Origin: Clostridia bacterium
GTDB taxonomy: Bacteria > Bacillota > Clostridia > Christensenellales > CAG-138
DNA length: 59,527 bases
Reading direction: 5' to 3'
Assembly: GCA_017539215.1 (NCBI GenBank)
Contig: JAFYHI010000072.1
Span: 1-59,527, forward strand
The position numbers were made by a program, and so were the translations under genes. The notes beneath the pieces were generated by a model that worked only from the letters and a program-made list of their open reading frames with translations, was not told where the DNA came from and did no database searches. This document shows, one piece after another, positions 34,231-42,983 of the stretch. Position 1 is the first letter of the stretch. Every line of letters begins with the position of its first letter.

Positions 34231-35546
34231 TCATCGTTGCATACACAGCCGTGCTGATAGTGCTGATAGTTTTCTCCGCGATATTCTCGGGGTCGGAGAT
34301 AGCGTATTCTTCGCTTAACGAGAACCGTCTGCGCCATATGGCCGAGGAAGAAAACCGCCGCGAGGCAAAGACCGCGCTCTTCAATTACAGCCGCTACGAC
34401 AACCTGTTAAGCACCATACTCATAGGGAACAATTTTGTGAACCTTGCCGCGTCCACCATTTCAACACAGCTTTTCATACTGCTGCTTGTGGACACCGGGC
34501 TTGTTTCGGAGAACGTTGCCGCGGTCATCTCGACAGCCGTTCTGACCGTCGTGGTGCTTATATTCGGCGAGATAACCCCCAAAATGGTTGCCAACCGCGA
34601 CCCGGACGGTTTTGCGATGAAGCGGGCGTCGTTCCTGAAGATCCTGGGGTACGTTTTTTATCCGCTCGTTTGGGTGGTGTCAAAGATAGTCAAGCTGTTC
34701 TCCAAGCTTTGGGAGGACAAGGTGACGGACGAAACCAACGTGACCGAGGAGGAGCTTTCGGAGATAATCGACACAGTCGAGGAGGAGGGCGTCATAGACG
34801 AGCAAACGAGCGACCTTCTGCAGTCGGCGCTGGAGTTCCCGGACATATACGCATACGAGATAATCACCCCGCGAGTTGATATGGTGGCGGTGGACATAAA
34901 CGACGACCCCGACGAAATAATGGAAACGATACTGTCTTCGAACTTCTCGCGCATTCCGGTGTATGAGGACTCGATAGACAACATCATCGGCGTTATACAT
35001 CTCAACGAGGTATTGAAGGCGATAGCCGACGATACGAAGCTTGACATACGCGAGCATATGCTGCCCGTGTGCTATCTGCACAAGACGACCATACTCCCCC
35101 AGGCGCTGCGCGAACTGCGCGAAAGGAAGCTGCACCTTGCGATAGTCACCGACGAGTACGGCGGCACGATGGGTCTTTTGACTATGGAGGACATACTGGA
35201 GCAGCTTGTAGGCGATATCTGGGACGAATCGGACGAGATCGAGGACGAGCTTGTCAAGACGGGTGAGGACACCTACGAGTGCGACGGCGATATGCGTATC
35301 TACGACCTGCTTGACGCGTTTGACATCGACGACGACGACTTTGACGACGACAACGCGACCGTGGGCGGCTGGGCGATAGAGCAGCTCGGCGGGTACCCCG
35401 CAAAGGGCGAATCCTTCGACTTTGAGAACCTGACGGTGACGGTGAAGCAGATAAAGAACCTGCGCGTGACAAGGCTGTCCATAAAGGTGCATGAAAAACC
35501 GCCCGAGGAGGACGAGGACGACATAGACTGGGACGCGAAAAATTAA
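34227..35546 (+). CDS. CNNM/CorC-family membrane protein, full-length form
   Basis: A 439-residue protein. The DUF21 membrane domain (about 1-170) contains GSEIAYSSLNENRLRHMAEE and LIGNNFVNLAAS. Two CBS domains follow (ITPRVDMVAVDINDDPDEIM and IVTDEYGGTMGLLTMEDILE). A C-terminal CorC_HlyC domain begins near 335 (GDMRIYDLLDAFDI ... ATVGGWAIEQLGGYPAKGE). It is interrupted by a strongly acidic patch of nine Asp in 13 residues, a possible cation site or flexible loop. Start and stop overlap (ATGA) couple it to the short paralogue upstream, which suggests the two are made together and may form a mixed dimer. Confidence 0.9.
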   Translation: MIIVAYTAVLIVLIVFSAIFSGSEIAYSSLNENRLRHMAEEENRREAKTALFNYSRYDNLLSTILIGNNFVNLAASTISTQLFILLLVDTGLVSENVAAVISTAVLTVVVLIFGEITPKMVANRDPDGFAMKRASFLKILGYVFYPLVWVVSKIVKLFSKLWEDKVTDETNVTEEELSEIIDTVEEEGVIDEQTSDLLQSALEFPDIYAYEIITPRVDMVAVDINDDPDEIMETILSSNFSRIPVYEDSIDNIIGVIHLNEVLKAIADDTKLDIREHMLPVCYLHKTTILPQALRELRERKLHLAIVTDEYGGTMGLLTMEDILEQLVGDIWDESDEIEDELVKTGEDTYECDGDMRIYDLLDAFDIDDDDFDDDNATVGGWAIEQLGGYPAKGESFDFENLTVTVKQIKNLRVTRLSIKVHEKPPEEDEDDIDWDAKN

Positions 35547-35553
35547 AGCTTTC

Positions 35554-35580
35554 AGCTCCGGGCATTCCCGGAGCTTTTTA
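35554..35580 (+). terminator. Terminator after the CorC-family pair
   Basis: AGCTCCGGG, loop CATT, CCCGGAGCT, then TTTTTA: strong intrinsic terminator. Confidence 0.9.
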
Positions 35581-35631
35581 CTGGGTCCCGCTCCGTCTCA
35601 AAAGCATTAATAAATATATTTAATTTAGCTG

Positions 35632-35660
35632 TTGACTTTGCAGGTAAATACTGCCAAAAT
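35632..35660 (+). promoter_or_regulatory. Probable sigma-A promoter of glnA
   Basis: -35 TTGACT (35632-35637), 17-bp spacer, -10 CAAAAT (35655-35660), the latter weak. An AT-rich upstream element (35606-35628) could strengthen it. No GlnR-type operator was recognised. Confidence 0.55.
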
Positions 35661-35701
35661 GGTTTATGGGTCTAACCCGGATTACTTTATCGGAGGTTGC
35701 T

Positions 35702-37129
35702 ATGTTGTTCAAGACTATTGAGCAGGCAAAGGAATTCATCGTCGATAACGATATCGAAATGGTGGACTTTAAGATGACCGACATTGACGGTCGCTGGAGG
35801 CATATCACCATACCCGCGGAGCGCTTTAATGAGGATACCATGAAGTACGGTATAGGATTTGACGGCTCCAACTACGGCTATGCACCCGTTGAAAACAGCG
35901 ACATGGTCTTTATTCCCGACCTTTCCACCGCCGCTGTCGACCCGTTTGCGGAGGTTGCCACCCTTACCATGAGCGGCGACGCCATGATAATCGACCGTCC
36001 CGCAAACCGTCCGTTTGACCAGTATCCCCGCAACGTCATACGCGCCGCAGTCAACTATATGCGCAAGACCGGCATTGCGGACACCATGATAATCGGGCCG
36101 GAGTTCGAGTTTCACGTATTCGACCAGATACAGTTTGAATCCCGTCCCAACTGCGTAAGGTGCGAGATCGACACAGACGAGGCCGATTGGAACACCGGCC
36201 TGGGCACCAACGGCACCCAGATACCCCACAAGGGCGGTTATCATATCGGCGCCCCGCAGGACAAGTACTATAACCTGCGTTCGCGCATGTGCATGCTGAT
36301 GGAGGATTGGGGCGTTAAGGTCAAGTACCACCATCACGAGGTGGGCGGCCCCGGTCAGCTTGAGATAGAGGTTGAGCTTGCCGACGTTGAAAGCATGGCC
36401 GACAACACTATGGTCACCAAGTACGTTATAAAGAACGCCGCCGTTGAAGAGGGCTGCACCGCCACCTTTATGCCCAAGCCCATTTACGGCGAGGCCGGCA
36501 ACGGCATGCACGTTCACATGCTGCTGACCAAGGACGGCAAGCCTCTGTTCTATGATGAGAACGGTTATGCTCAGCTTTCCAAGCTGGCTCACTACTTTAT
36601 GGGCGGTCTGTTAAAGCACGCCAAGTCCCTGTGCGCCATAACAAACCCCTCGACCAACTCCTTCAAGAGGCTCGTTCCCGGTTTTGAAGCGCCCGTGACC
36701 ATCGGCTACGCCACCGCCAACCGCTCCGCCGTAATAAGGATCCCCGCTTACGCCAAGAGCCCCATGGCAAAGAGGTTTGAGCTGCGCAACCCCGACGGCA
36801 CCTGCAACCCCTATTACGCCTACGCCGCCATACTTATGGCGGGCCTTGACGGCATAGAGAACGAGATCGATCCTTCCGCCTGCGGCTGGGGTCCCTACGA
36901 CTTTAACCTGTTTGACCTGCCCGAGGAGGAGAAGGCCAAGATCGACGCGCTGCCCACCAGCCTTGAAGAGGCGCTGGACGCTCTGGAGGCCGATCACGAC
37001 TATCTGACCAAAGACGGCGTCTTCCCCGAGAGGCTGCTTAAGATCTGGATCGACCGCAAACGCAGGGAGGCCCGCAAGATCGAGAACATACCGCACCCCG
37101 CGGAGTTCGAGCATTATTTTGACCTGTAA
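35702..37129 (+). CDS. glnA: Glutamine synthetase, type I
   Basis: A 475-residue cytoplasmic enzyme that makes glutamine from glutamate, ammonia and ATP, as a dodecamer. Visible motifs are the beta-grasp start VDFKMTDIDGRWRHITIP, FDGSNYGYAPVENSDM, metal-site IIGPEFEFHVF, HHHEVGGPGQLEIEV, the ATP site FMPKPIYGEAGNGMHVHM, and the glutamate loop NPSTNSFKRLVPGFEAPV. The segment that holds the adenylylated Tyr in proteobacteria (NLYDLP) reads NLFDLP, so this enzyme should not be adenylylated. Length fits the longer GSI forms. The ATG at 35702 follows GGAGG (5-nt spacing). Confidence 0.97.
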   Translation: MLFKTIEQAKEFIVDNDIEMVDFKMTDIDGRWRHITIPAERFNEDTMKYGIGFDGSNYGYAPVENSDMVFIPDLSTAAVDPFAEVATLTMSGDAMIIDRPANRPFDQYPRNVIRAAVNYMRKTGIADTMIIGPEFEFHVFDQIQFESRPNCVRCEIDTDEADWNTGLGTNGTQIPHKGGYHIGAPQDKYYNLRSRMCMLMEDWGVKVKYHHHEVGGPGQLEIEVELADVESMADNTMVTKYVIKNAAVEEGCTATFMPKPIYGEAGNGMHVHMLLTKDGKPLFYDENGYAQLSKLAHYFMGGLLKHAKSLCAITNPSTNSFKRLVPGFEAPVTIGYATANRSAVIRIPAYAKSPMAKRFELRNPDGTCNPYYAYAAILMAGLDGIENEIDPSACGWGPYDFNLFDLPEEEKAKIDALPTSLEEALDALEADHDYLTKDGVFPERLLKIWIDRKRREARKIENIPHPAEFEHYFDL

Positions 37130-37148
37130 GATACATCACGCTCATTTG

Positions 37149-37178
37149 CGGCGGCCCCGGCGGGGCTGCCGTTTTTTT
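37149..37178 (+). terminator. Terminator of glnA
   Basis: CGGCGGCCCC, loop GGC, GGGGCTGCCG (one G-U pair), then TTTTTTT. Strong intrinsic terminator. Confidence 0.9.
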
Positions 37179-37180
37179 CT

Positions 37181-37207
37181 GAAAAAAGCCGTGCGTTACA
37201 GCACGGC
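37181..37207 (-). terminator. Terminator of the envelope operon and recombinase-like gene
   Basis: On the minus strand: GCCGTGC, loop TGTAAC, GCACGGC, then TTTTTTC. It is back to back with the glnA terminator. Confidence 0.88.
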
Positions 37208-37245
37208 AAGGATACGGCGGCGCGTTTCGCACGCGCTTTCGGGTT

Positions 37246-38559
37246 TTAATGCTTCAGCTCTATGTCGTGTTTGCAGAGGCAGTTGCGCTTTGGCGAAACG
37301 TAAACGACACGCATTACGTCGTTATAAAACGAAACGCGCAGCACGAATGCCGATACGATGAAAAGGCGCTCCTCCTCCGAGAGCTCTTCTATGCGCCTTG
37401 CACGGGAGAAAAAGTCCCGAACGTCGTCCGGAGAAAGCGACAGCAGGTCGATCTGGCTTTGGACGCGGCGCACGCGCATATTGAGCATCACCCGTTTATC
37501 GGAGAACTTCATAAGCTCCTTTGATCGCTCGGCATTCGGCTTGTTTTCCAAATAGCTGCCCAAGGCAAGGTTAAAGGCACGGTTCGCCTCCTCCGCCTCA
37601 CTTTGGGCACGCGGAAGCGCGGCCTGCGCCGCGTTGAGCGCCGGAGTCACGAAGGAGCCCAGCAGATGCTCGGCATTCTCCTGCGCGGCGAGCCTGCCGA
37701 CCATGCGATACAGCTCATTTTCGAGGGCGTCGGCGTCTGCCGCGCGGAGAGCATTTGAAGCGGGCCTTGCGCCCATGCGGAAAAACACGGGACGCTCGCC
37801 GCGAATAAGCGGCGCAAAGAAGGGCTCCGCATCAGGCGGTTTCGGATAATCGCGCTCAAAACGGGCGCGGGCGTCGAACCACGTGCGGGTGTCGACCAGC
37901 CCCGGCAGGCTGTACCCTTTTTTTGACCTGCGTCCCGTATAGCGGGCGTTTGACAGCATGGATTTGACCGTCATATGCGTAAAAGTGCCCTGCCGCGAGG
38001 AGGGCATTTCATTTGCCGCTCTGAATATGTCGTAAATGGAGCTGCCCTCCGCATAGGCGCGGAATATGGCGCGTACGACCTGTGCGTCCCGTTCGCATAT
38101 AACGGCCTTGCCCTGCTCCACCATATAGCCGAACGGGGGTTTGCGTGAGAATACTTGGCGGGTATCCCTGGCGGGGAATGCCGTGCCGTAGCCCCGCTGC
38201 CACTGTTCGGCGTACTGAGTCAAAGCTTTTGCCGAGCCTGCCACGCGAAGGCGCGCGTCAAGCGAATACGGCACGCGGCGCATACCGTGCATAAACAGCG
38301 GGCGCACGCCGTTGCGCACCAGAAACAGCAGGTTTTCAAGCGCGGTGTACTCGTCCTCGCCAAGCGTTTCCGGCGAGGGCATAAGCACCCTGCGGCAGGC
38401 GCCGAGCTTTATGAGGTTTTGCAGGTTTCGAAACGAGCCGTACTCGCCGCTGCGATCGCTGAGTACCCCGCGCAGGGCGATGCCGTTCACGCGCGCATAG
38501 GAACGGACGGCCTCCGCAGTAAGGCCGTCCTCCCTGAAATAGCAGTACGTTTCGCTCAT
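37246..38559 (-). CDS. Serine-recombinase homologue without catalytic residues
   Basis: A 437-residue intact protein. Residues about 3-90 match a resolvase-type N-terminal domain in pattern (YCYFRED ... ALRGVLSDRSGEYG ... VRNGVRPLF). The R-x-S catalytic motif is Arg9-Glu-Asp11, so the nucleophilic Ser is absent, and the D-R-L-x-R loop reads E-T-L-G-E (64-68). Residues about 135-240 match the Recombinase domain of large serine recombinases (PPFGYMVEQGKAVICERDAQ ... KSMLSNARYTGR). The expected Cys4 zinc ribbon (about 245-270) has no Cys. A coiled-coil-like region follows. It is coupled to the DUF885 gene upstream (ATGA overlap), and no integration signs flank it. It may be a DNA-binding regulator made from an old recombinase. 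Confidence 0.78.
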   Translation of the reverse strand: MSETYCYFREDGLTAEAVRSYARVNGIALRGVLSDRSGEYGSFRNLQNLIKLGACRRVLMPSPETLGEDEYTALENLLFLVRNGVRPLFMHGMRRVPYSLDARLRVAGSAKALTQYAEQWQRGYGTAFPARDTRQVFSRKPPFGYMVEQGKAVICERDAQVVRAIFRAYAEGSSIYDIFRAANEMPSSRQGTFTHMTVKSMLSNARYTGRRSKKGYSLPGLVDTRTWFDARARFERDYPKPPDAEPFFAPLIRGERPVFFRMGARPASNALRAADADALENELYRMVGRLAAQENAEHLLGSFVTPALNAAQAALPRAQSEAEEANRAFNLALGSYLENKPNAERSKELMKFSDKRVMLNMRVRRVQSQIDLLSLSPDDVRDFFSRARRIEELSEEERLFIVSAFVLRVSFYNDVMRVVYVSPKRNCLCKHDIELKH

Positions 38560-40418
38560 TTGCCCATGTATTCCGCCATTTGATCCATATAATTCGGCCC
38601 GAAGCTCAGATACTTCTCGAAGAAGGCGCGGTGCTGTTCGGGGGTTTGCGGAGAGGCGGACTCGTAGATGTCGGCCATGTATGCATAGCCTATAGCATAG
38701 CTCATTGCGTAGAAGGGCATGGTGACCGCGTACTCATAGAATATGTCGGCGGCGTCCTCCAGGCCGTATTCGGTAAGAAGCTCGGTCACCTGCTCCATGT
38801 CCCAGCCGTCGTAATTGACCTTTATGCTGACGTACGCGGGCATGAACACGTTGCAGAAAGTGCTTTCGCTGTTCATCATGGTGCAGTATTCGGAGCCTAT
38901 CTCGCCGCAGTTGGCGGCAACGAAGCTCTCGGTGAATACCGTCCAGCCCTCTGCATAGCCCGTGGGCTCAAGCGTTTGCTGTGACAGCGGCATACCCGGA
39001 GTGTTCCTTGTGATTAGGAACTGGAGCATATGCCCGGGAAGCGCCTCATGCGCGATCGTAAGCAGGTCTTCGGAGCCCTCGTCGGCGGGGTTTATCATCA
39101 TCGTATTATGGCGGTAATCGTCATAGGGCGGTTCAAGATAGGCTGCAGGGCTGAAATCGTCGGCAATATCGTCCGGAACGGAGACTTTATCCAGCTCATA
39201 CTCGGGCAGAGCGGGATAGTACTGCTCCGCAAAGGAACGGAGCCACTCAAGGTTGTTGTCGACCGAACCGAAGGTGATGGGCTCGCCGTAACGGTCGTAG
39301 ATATCCTCCGGGCCGAACACTATGGCGTTGTACATGGACATATAGGTGTTGTGGCCCATACGCTCAAGCCTGTTCTCGACAACGTTCATGGGCTCCATGG
39401 TCGCGCCCTCGTCGCGGGCGGCAAGGTCAAAATAGGCCTTTGCCTTATCCCCTCGCTTTGCCGCGCCCTCAAACGGGGTGCAGTAGGGACGCAGCGACTC
39501 AAGCGTGTCGGCAAGCGCGGAGTATGCGGGCAGAACGTGCTCCAGAACCGCGGTGCGGTTGCGCTCGGAGGCCGCGGCGATCTGCGAGCTGCCGACGCCG
39601 GCATTTGCGGCCTGCTCAGCAACACGGTCAAAACAGGTGATAAAGGCGCTTTCCCCGCCCGCTTCGGCATAGCCGCGGCAGGATTCGACGACCTGATCCA
39701 AGGCGGTCTCGCACATGAAAAGCCCCTCTGCGGCCTTTTCCTTTTCAAACTCGGCAACGGAGCCGATATAGCGCTCCAGGTCCTCGACGAGCAGGAGATA
39801 CGCTTCGAGATCGTCCGCCGTGCGCACCTTGAAGAGCATCAAATCGATCGGCAGCATGGTGTGGAGGCCGTTCAGCGGCGTGAGCGGCTCGTCATAATAA
39901 TAGTAATCCTCATACATAAGGGTGACTTCAAGATTGCGCATCAGCGCATCGTACCCTATGCGGTTGCGCTCGGAGAGCGCATCGCGGTCTATCTCTGCAA
40001 GTTCGGCCTGCATTTGGCGGCAGTCCGCCATGGAGGCCATATGCGCTTCAAGGCTGAACTCGCCCCAGCCGGACTCGACCTCGGCGGGGTCTATGCCGAA
40101 CCTTCCGGGGTCGCCGGAAACGGCCGCGTTATAGCTCAGGGCGTCCGCAGTAACAGCGGAGCGGAAGAATTCAAGGTCTATCGCCTCGAACTCAGCGTCT
40201 GCTTCTGTGGGCGTATGGGCATCCTCGGTGGGGGCCGCGGGCACGCCCGTGGGTCCGGCGGGCTCCGTCACGGGAGCATCCGTCACGGGAGCATCCGTCA
40301 CGCCCTCCTCATGTGCGGCAACACCGTTTATGACCTCGCGTATGTTATCGACAAGGCGGCAGCCGCCAAGCGAAAGGAGCATGACGGCGGCAAGCAGTAA
40401 ACAAAGCGTTTTCTTCAT
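38556..40418 (-). CDS. DUF885-family lipoprotein, putative metallopeptidase
   Basis: A 620-residue exported protein with lipobox LGGC (Cys20) and a Thr/Pro/Ala linker (about 40-75). The long alpha-helical DUF885 domain contains the family motif HEALPGH at about 457-463 inside LLTIAHEALPGHMLQFL, a zinc-binding-like HExxPGH. GYAEGWTVFTESFVA, downstream, supplies a further conserved Glu. Relatives are thought to be peptidases; substrates are unknown. It ends by overlapping the recombinase-like gene and starts 64 nt after the AlgX-like gene, with two small hairpins between. Confidence 0.82.
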   Translation of the reverse strand: MKKTLCLLLAAVMLLSLGGCRLVDNIREVINGVAAHEEGVTDAPVTDAPVTEPAGPTGVPAAPTEDAHTPTEADAEFEAIDLEFFRSAVTADALSYNAAVSGDPGRFGIDPAEVESGWGEFSLEAHMASMADCRQMQAELAEIDRDALSERNRIGYDALMRNLEVTLMYEDYYYYDEPLTPLNGLHTMLPIDLMLFKVRTADDLEAYLLLVEDLERYIGSVAEFEKEKAAEGLFMCETALDQVVESCRGYAEAGGESAFITCFDRVAEQAANAGVGSSQIAAASERNRTAVLEHVLPAYSALADTLESLRPYCTPFEGAAKRGDKAKAYFDLAARDEGATMEPMNVVENRLERMGHNTYMSMYNAIVFGPEDIYDRYGEPITFGSVDNNLEWLRSFAEQYYPALPEYELDKVSVPDDIADDFSPAAYLEPPYDDYRHNTMMINPADEGSEDLLTIAHEALPGHMLQFLITRNTPGMPLSQQTLEPTGYAEGWTVFTESFVAANCGEIGSEYCTMMNSESTFCNVFMPAYVSIKVNYDGWDMEQVTELLTEYGLEDAADIFYEYAVTMPFYAMSYAIGYAYMADIYESASPQTPEQHRAFFEKYLSFGPNYMDQMAEYMGK

Positions 40419-40482
40419 AGCTGATCCCGCCCCACAGCGGGGCGGCCTTTCCCGGGGACATGCCCCGTATTATATGCCCGCC

Positions 40483-41550
40483 TCAGTAACCGAGCGAGCT
40501 TGCGTGCTGATATAATAGATCGAGGTTGCGCTCGACAAGCTCGATCAAAACGGCGTCCGGCTCGACCTTATCAAGCACGGTAAGGTCGTACGGGAAATAG
40601 CTGTTCATATACAGCGTGCCGACGGACTGCGACAGTATGGGCTGCAGCGAACGCCCGAAGGAATCATGATAAACGGCCATGGTGCACGAAGCGTCTGCGC
40701 AGGAGGTCTCGACTATCTTGTCCCTGTCGAAGTTTATGGGCTTTTTGGAGGTATATGCGTGGAATTCGGGGTAAATGATGCGCTCCTCCGGATGCACCGT
40801 GGAGGGGTAAACAAAGTTGTGCAGGTCGCCCGTGCGGTCGAATTCGACCGTATAGGCGTCCGCGTCGTACTGCTCCAGCCCGAATTCGCGCGCGATATCG
40901 TTGTAGACGAGCATTGCGCCGTAGTTGTTCCAATGCGAATCGTGCTCATAATACACGGTGCGGGTATCCTTTGCGCGAAGGAGTATCGACTTGGCGTCTA
41001 TGACGGGCACTCCCTTTTGGCGAAGGGCCCCTGTGAGCAGGTCGATATTGCGGTCGGCGTCCGTGGGTGCAAGCCTCTTCGGCATATACTCGGGGTATAT
41101 CGTGGCCTTGTTGGGCGCCGTCATAAAGGCAAAATCAACGCCCTTTTCGGCAAACCCACGCCATAGGTCGGCAAGGTAGTTTGCTATGGACTGTATCTCG
41201 TCTTCCGTCAGCCCGTTTATGCCGAGGTAATCGTCCAGGGTCTCGGCATAGAAGATATGGTTTTTTTTGCCGATCACGGCGTTGGTGCCGTTGAAGTCGC
41301 CCAGCAGCGCGACGTCTGCTGCGTTGAACCCGGTAACGATGTATTCGCGCAGGGCAAAATTATCCTCGACGTATTTATCGAACTGAGAGGCGAAGTCGGA
41401 ATTCAGGCCGTCCTCTGTCACAAGCTTGGGCATTTTCGCAAGCACGCGGTTTTCACGGTTGGCGTTCTTGTAGCCGCAAAACATGAGCACCGACGGCACA
41501 AGGCACAGGGCAAGCACGACGGCGACGAATATGACGTGAAACTTTTTCAT
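40483..41550 (-). CDS. AlgX/DHHW-like SGNH-type protein, partner of MBOAT acyltransferase
   Basis: A 355-residue protein with one N-terminal membrane anchor (about 5-25); the rest is extracytoplasmic. The domain resembles AlgX/AlgJ/DHHW proteins: ENRVLAKMPKL near the start, NFALREYIV, HIFYAETLDDYLG, DSHWNNYGA (204-207 is DSHW), and YHDSFGRSLQPIL, which brings the Asp-Ser pair. Such proteins take acyl groups handed over by an MBOAT and attach them to a polysaccharide. The MBOAT gene lies 12 nt upstream, supporting this role. Confidence 0.85.
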   Translation of the reverse strand: MKKFHVIFVAVVLALCLVPSVLMFCGYKNANRENRVLAKMPKLVTEDGLNSDFASQFDKYVEDNFALREYIVTGFNAADVALLGDFNGTNAVIGKKNHIFYAETLDDYLGINGLTEDEIQSIANYLADLWRGFAEKGVDFAFMTAPNKATIYPEYMPKRLAPTDADRNIDLLTGALRQKGVPVIDAKSILLRAKDTRTVYYEHDSHWNNYGAMLVYNDIAREFGLEQYDADAYTVEFDRTGDLHNFVYPSTVHPEERIIYPEFHAYTSKKPINFDRDKIVETSCADASCTMAVYHDSFGRSLQPILSQSVGTLYMNSYFPYDLTVLDKVEPDAVLIELVERNLDLLYQHASSLGY

Positions 41551-41562
41551 GCGGATACCCCC

Positions 41563-42966
41563 TTAAAACTGAGTGTAGATGGAGGGGTTGTAATTGCCGG
41601 AAGCGATGAAGCAAACGCAGAGCGCAAACAAAATGAGCGCCGCGCCGTACTTCAGCGCAAAGGCAAGCTTGGGTTTGGCTTCAAGCCTCTCCCCCAGCCT
41701 TTCGGCGACGGGTGAAGCCGCGATGACGCCTACGGCGAAGGCTGCGAGAACGGTGGGCTTGAAGAGCGCGGAGAGCGCGGCGACGGTATCCGCCCCCACG
41801 CCGAAGCCGGCAAACATATTGCGTATCATTGCCCATGCGTACGCCATATTCGGCGAATTGAAAATGACGAACCCGACCGTGACCGCAAGCAGAGTATAAA
41901 TGCGGGTGATCAGCCTTGGCAGGCGGATGCGGGACTTTTTAACGTAATTCTCCGCCAAAAGGAACACGCCGTTGTATGCGCCCCACACGACGAAGGTCCA
42001 GTTTGCGCCGTGCCAGAGGCCCGTCAGCAGGAACACGATCACCTTATTGAGGCCGGTTCGGAAGGCGCCCTTGCGGTTGCCGCCCAGGGGGATATAGACG
42101 TAATCCCTGAACCAGCGCGACAGCGTGATATGCCACCTGCGCCAAAAGTCGGTCATGCTGTACGCGGCGTAGGGGTGGTCGAAGTTCTTGGGTATAGTGA
42201 AGCCGAACATGCGCCCGAGGCCAATCGCCATTTGCGAATACCCCGCGAAATCGAAGTAGATCTGCAGCAGGAAGCAGAGCGCCCCCGCCCAGGCGTAGGC
42301 GATATTGAGCGAACCCGGCTCTATCGCAAAGACGTACGACGTGACGCGCCCGAGGGTGTTTGCTATAACGAGCTTCATCGCAAGGCCGATTATAAAGAGG
42401 CGCAGACCCTCGGCAGCGCCCTCTGCCGTGACCCTGCGGGAGTCAAGCTCGCGCTCGATGCTGTTCCAGCGGATTATGGGCCCCTGTACGAGCTGAGCGA
42501 AGAAGCAGATATAGAGCAGGAACTTGCCCGGGTCCTTGGTGGGCCTGACCTCGCCCCTGTAAGAATCTATAACGTAGCTCAACGCCTGGAAGGTGAAGAA
42601 GCTGATGCCGAGCGGACTTAAAATGCCGAGCGGGCGTATGGACGAGCCGAACACCGAATTGACCGAAGCGATGGCAAAATCGGCATATTTCATAACGGCA
42701 AGCAGGCCGATGTTGAATACGACCGCGATTATGAGCGCCGCCTTTTTGGGGCGCTCCCCCGCCCTGCCGATCCACAGCGCAAGCAGATAGTTGACCGCTG
42801 CGGAAAGCAGCATTATGGGAACGAAAGAAAGCCGCCCCCAAGCGTAAAGCACAAGGCTTGCGGCTATCAGCAGCCAGTTGCGGACCTGCTTCCACGGGAG
42901 TACCGTGTGAAGCAGGAACACAGCGGGCAGGAATATAAACAAGAATACAGCCGATGCGAATTCCAA
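41563..42966 (-). CDS. MBOAT-family O-acyltransferase (AlgI/DltB-like)
   Basis: A 467-residue polytopic membrane protein. The conserved middle region FDFAGYSQMAIGLGRMFG is followed by PKNFDHPYAAYSMTDFWRRWHITLSRWFRDY and the catalytic His in GLWHGANWTFVVWGAY. It probably moves acetyl groups from cytoplasmic acetyl-CoA across the membrane for the AlgX-like partner downstream. It starts with TTG at 42966, 9 nt after GGAG. No dlt genes are nearby, so the acceptor is more likely a polysaccharide or wall polymer than D-alanylated teichoic acid. Confidence 0.92.
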   Translation of the reverse strand: MEFASAVFLFIFLPAVFLLHTVLPWKQVRNWLLIAASLVLYAWGRLSFVPIMLLSAAVNYLLALWIGRAGERPKKAALIIAVVFNIGLLAVMKYADFAIASVNSVFGSSIRPLGILSPLGISFFTFQALSYVIDSYRGEVRPTKDPGKFLLYICFFAQLVQGPIIRWNSIERELDSRRVTAEGAAEGLRLFIIGLAMKLVIANTLGRVTSYVFAIEPGSLNIAYAWAGALCFLLQIYFDFAGYSQMAIGLGRMFGFTIPKNFDHPYAAYSMTDFWRRWHITLSRWFRDYVYIPLGGNRKGAFRTGLNKVIVFLLTGLWHGANWTFVVWGAYNGVFLLAENYVKKSRIRLPRLITRIYTLLAVTVGFVIFNSPNMAYAWAMIRNMFAGFGVGADTVAALSALFKPTVLAAFAVGVIAASPVAERLGERLEAKPKLAFALKYGAALILFALCVCFIASGNYNPSIYTQF

Positions 42967-42983
42967 GGGCTTAGGCTCCTATC

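Noticed and set aside
37246..38559. Reading the recombinase-like gene as evidence for a prophage or integrated element
   Set aside because: No phage, transfer or cargo genes and no att-like repeats flank it; it is coupled to an envelope gene and bounded by a shared terminator.
39030..40400. A 456-codon plus-strand frame opposite DUF885
   Set aside because: Shadow of a well-supported lipoprotein gene with signal peptide and HEALPGH motif on the minus strand.
40419..40482. TATAAT-like box before the DUF885 gene as an internal promoter
   Set aside because: No acceptable -35 at 16-18 bp and no extended -10; the gene is more simply transcribed from the envelope operon promoter.
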